Assembly (NCBI RefSeq): GCF_900104145.1
Contig: NZ_FNLB01000007.1
Location: forward strand, 1 to 64,000
DNA length: 64,000 bases
Direction: 5' to 3'
Origin: Pseudovibrio sp. Tun.PSC04-5.I4
GTDB lineage: Bacteria > Pseudomonadota > Alphaproteobacteria > Rhizobiales > Stappiaceae
A model generated the notes under the pieces. That model made no database searches. It saw only the letters and a list, made by a program, of their open reading frames with translations, and had not been told where the DNA came from. The position numbers and the translations under genes were made by a program. Shown piece by piece: positions 63,378 to 64,000 of this stretch. Each line of letters opens with the position of its first letter. Position 1 is the first letter of the stretch.

Positions 63378-64000
63378 TTACTGAACAAACTGCACAGGTT
63401 TGGCTTTCCAGCCCCGAGAGAACGCTTGAGCTTCTTTAATCTGCTCAACACTCAACTGCGCGCGCAATGCATCGCGTAGCTCAGCTGCCCCTTCCATTGA
63501 GCGTGTCGCTGCTAGGTTGGCGAAGCTATAAGCTTTAACCGGATCTTTCTTGACCCCTGCACCGTGGGTATATGCTTTTGCCAGCTCAAATAACGCCAGT
63601 GGATTGCCGGCAGCGGCAGTGTTCGCAAAGAGCTTCGCTGCATGCTCTGCATCTGCGTTAACTCCAGCACCATTTTTGTAAGCTTGAGCGAGAAGGTTGA
63701 TTGATGCAACGTGGGCCTGAGCAGCTGCCTTTTGCCAATAAGCAACGGCCTTTGCCTCGTCTGCGGCAACACCCTTGCCATCCTTATAGAGCATGCCACA
63801 ATTAAACTGGCCGTCAGCATCGCCGGTTTCCGCAGCTTTACATATCAACTCAAACGCACGCTCATAGTCCTCCAGGACAAACTGGCCATTAAGGTGCATA
63901 AGGCCAAGTCTGTTTTGCGCTTTGGCGCTTCCCTTTATGGCCGCAGCGCCAAAAAGCTGAGCCGCACGAACCATATCTTTGTCTGTTCCAAGACCGAGCT
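63378..64000 (-). CDS. Sel1-repeat protein (partial, start outside window)
   Basis: The open frame continues to the window edge (LGLGTDKDMVRAAQLFGAAA), so the start is missing. At least four Sel1-like repeats of about 36 residues are visible, for example GMLYKDGKGVAADEAKAVAY, QAYKNGAGVNADAEHAAKLF and KAYTHGAGVKKDPVKAYSFA. Such repeats form alpha-solenoids that bind other proteins. It ends 19 bp before the IalB-like gene and is probably part of the same operon. Confidence 0.85.
   Translation of the reverse strand, partial: LGLGTDKDMVRAAQLFGAAAIKGSAKAQNRLGLMHLNGQFVLEDYERAFELICKAAETGDADGQFNCGMLYKDGKGVAADEAKAVAYWQKAAAQAHVASINLLAQAYKNGAGVNADAEHAAKLFANTAAAGNPLALFELAKAYTHGAGVKKDPVKAYSFANLAATRSMEGAAELRDALRAQLSVEQIKEAQAFSRGWKAKPVQFVQ

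Overview
The window looks like a heavily rearranged accessory region of an alphaproteobacterium, probably a marine or host-associated member of the Hyphomicrobiales/Stappiaceae type. The evidence is a capsule locus built like the rhizobial rkp (K-antigen) genes, an IalB-family periplasmic protein, a two-partner secretion/CDI-like operon and insertion sequence families common in that class. The genus (Pseudovibrio-like is my guess) is inference only.

Layout. Positions 1-15104 are almost entirely mobile DNA: an IS5 scrap, an ISAs1 scrap, and a stack of IS66 elements. The outermost IS66 carries in its tnpB both a complete 4.17-kb Tn3-family transposon (46-bp terminal repeats, 5-bp target duplication TACTA) and, 11 bp further on, the 5' part of a group II intron. 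Three more IS66 copies follow head to tail, two of them entered at the same 8-bp site CCCGCATC. Positions 15105-32591 hold a capsular polysaccharide locus: a formyltransferase, two KpsS-like proteins, the ABC exporter KpsT/KpsM, a KpsE-like co-polymerase and an outer-membrane export lipoprotein on one strand. A divergently transcribed reductase follows, then a convergent pair comprising a PLP-dependent alpha-oxoamine synthase and a 2521-residue type I polyketide/fatty acid synthase. This matches the rkpA/rkpG/rkpH logic of Sinorhizobium: a dedicated lipid, probably the capsule's anchor, plus KpsMT-type export. IS66 3'-end remnants bracket the locus.

Positions 32592-50645 are a second mobile mosaic (IS5-type, IS3, IS6, IS21 and IS256 elements nested in one another). 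Embedded in it are a two-gene glycan block (an FkbM methyltransferase and a 1169-residue transferase-HAD fusion), the 5' end of a RecF/OLD-type ATPase gene cut off by an IS5 remnant, and an AbiE toxin-antitoxin pair whose toxin gene is cut by an IS5-type element.

Positions 50765-64000 are one minus-strand operon. It encodes a Sel1-repeat protein (running off the window), an IalB-like protein, a TpsB outer-membrane transporter, a 3348-residue CdiA/FhaB-like exoprotein with internal 744-bp tandem repeats and an orphan C-terminal domain, and a small gene placed exactly where a CDI immunity gene would be.

The functional themes are cell surface and contact: capsule synthesis and export, surface glycan modification, and a contact-dependent toxin/adhesin. 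They are interleaved with a very active IS population that has broken several defence and transposition genes.
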